This document shows positions 7,147-9,287 of a stretch of 9,287 bases of DNA, piece after piece. The DNA comes from Malacoplasma sp. (GTDB taxonomy: Bacteria > Bacillota_I > Bacilli_A > Mycoplasmatales > Mycoplasmoidaceae). How positions within the stretch are numbered: position 1 is the stretch's first letter; every line of letters begins with the position of its first letter. The translations under genes and the position numbers were made by a program. The stretch is taken from contig JARHZT010000028.1 in NCBI GenBank assembly GCA_029258015.1, forward strand, positions 1 through 9,287, in the 5' to 3' direction. Under the pieces are notes generated by a model. The model did no database searches. It was not told the origin of the DNA and saw only the letters and a program-made list of their open reading frames with translations.

Positions 7147-9287
7147 ATGACAAAGTTAAGAAAGATTTTAAGTAAAATAGTATTTTATTCTACATCAACT
7201 GCTTTGGTTGTAGGGATACCAGGTAGTTTTATTGCAACTGAAAGGGGAAATATAGCTAAAGTTTCAAATAATTTAGAAGGGGTTACTTTAAATACAAGTA
7301 GTGATAGAACTAAATATACAGAATATGTACATAGCACAGGAGTTACTAACCAAATTAATATGGTTGATTTTTCAAATAATGCAAGCAACAGTATTATTCA
7401 ACACACAGCTTATGATTTAACGAATAGTGGTTTTGCTACTTTTACATCATCATCAGCAGCAAGTGGAAACATAAACCAAATCACTAAGTTTCAAACTACT
7501 AATTTTTATAGAAAAAATAATGGAGAATCTAGAAACCAATCTACACAAAATAGAGGAACAACATATGCTGGTGAATATGATTGAAATATTACCTCAACTC
7601 AATTAGAGCAATTAATTAAAAATAACTATGGTAATTCTGGCACTAGTAATGTTTCTTTAAAACTAAAAGCTTTAATGTTTTCAACTGGTGGTGCTATAAC
7701 AAATAAATCTCTTTTTGTTATAGGTAATGTGGGAGAGGGTGAAACAGTATCTAATGATGCTTTAAATGGTTCATATCTATTTCAAATTCAATGAGAGGAT
7801 CAAATGATAAATGGTAAGGAATATAAAGCTGGTAATTACAGAATAGCTGCAAGATTATCGTCTCCTTCTACCTCTACTTCTAGTTATGAAAATAGTGCTC
7901 AAACTAACAATACATTTTATTATGATCAATTAGTTTTAGAAAGTCCTTCTACTCATACATTGCACGCAGTTAAAGTACATGATACTATAATTCAACCTAC
8001 TACATCTCCATTTTCTGATAACAAAAATAGTAGACTTATTCACAATACTCCTTTAGTGACTTTTAATAAAGCAACTGACAGCAACTTTAATACTAATAAA
8101 TCAGATTTATCAGATTCAAGTCAACAAAAAATATTTTTAGATGATAAAAAAATAGCAGAATTTGAAGTTGGAAAAACTTACAAACCGTTGTATGTTGATT
8201 TAGTAAATTCAAATATCTTCATTGTGTGAAAGAAACAAAATAGTACAAGTGGTTTAGACTCGTCCAATTCAACATCAAAGAACTTAGTTCTTACAAAATC
8301 AGAAAGTATAATAAATTCCACTGCTAAAGAGTTTAAGTTTAATAATGTTATAGGCATAAATACAAATTATCTTAATGTAACTAATTCTGACGATGATTTT
8401 AATTTAAATATTCTATATAATGGGTTTTCAAACAATCCAATTTTTGATTTTATTATTTCTAAAAAAAATTCTAATAAATATATTGTTCAAAATTTAGATT
8501 TTAGTAACTTTAAATTGTTAGAAAATAATATTGAGTTAGATAACCAAATACTAAGTACAAATGAAATAAAACAAGTCATAAAAAAATATGAAAATAATGC
8601 ATCAAATCATATTGGTTATTATGCATTAACTAAAGATAATAAAGTTCTTTCTTTGGATAGAAAATTTAAATTTGATAAAGATCCTATTTTATTTGATTTC
8701 GCTAAATCTACTATATCTTTTGGAACAGGAAATACAATTAACTTTATATATTCGAAACAATCAGATGGAAATTGATATGCACAAATGAGTGATGGTACAT
8801 TTGCTCAATTCTCAAAAAACACGCTTATAGGACAATGAGATAAATTATCAAAATCAAGTTCTAGAGAATTACCTATAAGATTTAATATCAAAAATGAAAA
8901 TGATATTGATCAAAGTATTTTATTTAAACAAGTAGCTGAGGGTGAAAACAGTTACTCTTCAGTTTTCCTACAATACTTAGAAAACTCTAATACTTACATG
9001 GATTTTTTAGAAGTTGATCAAAATTCGCTAGATCCAAGATTGAATGGTAGTTTACCTATTATAAAAGTCCAAATATTAGATGAAAAAAATAGTGGCTCTA
9101 ATCCAGGAGATAGCACACCAAAACCAAATTGAGATGCTAGTGTTAAAGAATCTAAACAATATCCAGTAACATTGGTTTTCAAACAACTTTTAAGAGAGAT
9201 TACAGCAAATGGTGAGGTCAAACCAGTTGAAAGCACAGAAGCTAAAGAAATTGAACTTGGAAGATATACATATACATTCAATAATGC
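7147..9287 (+). CDS. Large exported surface protein, 3' partial (at least 713 aa)
   Basis: Continuous ORF to the right edge with TGA-Trp at 7582, 7792, 8227, 8773, 8836 and 9130, and no TGG. The N-terminus has a basic start and a hydrophobic core (KIVFYSTSTALVVGIPGSF, about 10-28), a signal peptide aligned in style with that of the 2499-5099 protein. There is no Cys at all, so it is not a lipoprotein. The ectodomain is rich in Ser, Thr and Asn, with a Ser/Thr-rich stretch (about 238-248). Near the visible end a hairpin (NGSLPIIKVQILDEKN) carries a Pro/Gly loop (SGSNPGDSTPKP) followed by an Asn-Trp pair at 661-662. This is the same arrangement as residues about 278-313 of the other surface protein. 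The frame then reaches YTYTFNN, which resembles module boundaries there (YSFNW, FFNW). By analogy a C-terminal membrane anchor is expected beyond the window. No enzyme motif is seen and the family is not recognised; a surface or adhesion role is inferred. Confidence 0.85.

Noticed and set aside
8461..8468. A8 run in the second surface gene as a switch
   Set aside because: The frame continues on both sides and the tract encodes ordinary Lys-Lys-Asn. There is no sign of a frame change.
1..9287. CRISPR array, tRNA, rRNA or insertion sequence
   Set aside because: No spaced direct repeats, cloverleaf or rRNA-like stretches, transposase motifs or flanking inverted repeats were seen.

Overview
This window comes from a mollicute (Mycoplasma-like) genome. 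The DNA is strongly AT-rich, and every gene that needs tryptophan is continuous only if TGA is read as Trp (genetic code 4). With TGA as a stop, the window breaks into short fragments. With TGA as Trp it resolves into one interrupted gene, one small ORF, three housekeeping genes and two large surface-type genes. I cannot name the species. The large repetitive secreted proteins fit the hominis-type mycoplasmas, but that is only an impression.

Layout. Positions 1-1769 (+) hold the 3' part of a large gene: an acidic low-complexity segment followed by a folded segment ending in a basic coiled coil. The two parts lie in different frames, and the break falls on an (ACAT)4 tract at 534-549. Three or six repeat units would give one continuous ORF, so this looks like a slipped-strand (contingency) switch caught in the off phase. 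A 40-codon ORF (1780-1902) follows. A bidirectional terminator (1894-1922) separates it from convergent rlmH (1926-2399, -). Divergent from rlmH is an 866-residue surface protein (2499-5099, +) with a signal peptide and a C-terminal membrane anchor. A second bidirectional terminator (5103-5131) separates it from the convergent miaA-hemW operon (5135-7064, -), whose genes overlap by 11 bases. Divergent from miaA is a second large exported protein (7147 onward, +), cut by the window edge.

How it fits together. RlmH and MiaA act on translation: RlmH on helix 69 of 23S rRNA, MiaA on A37 of tRNAs that read UNN codons, which would include the tRNA reading UGA as Trp. HemW is a radical-SAM protein whose heme-related motif is kept. 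The two surface genes start from near-identical promoters (TTGNAA, 17 bases, CATAATATTA) lying so close to the ATG that the mRNAs are probably leaderless. They share a signal-peptide style, an absence of cysteine outside the leader, and a repeated beta-hairpin module with a Pro-rich loop.

No tRNA, rRNA, insertion sequence or CRISPR was seen, and no gene-free stretch exceeds 300 bases.
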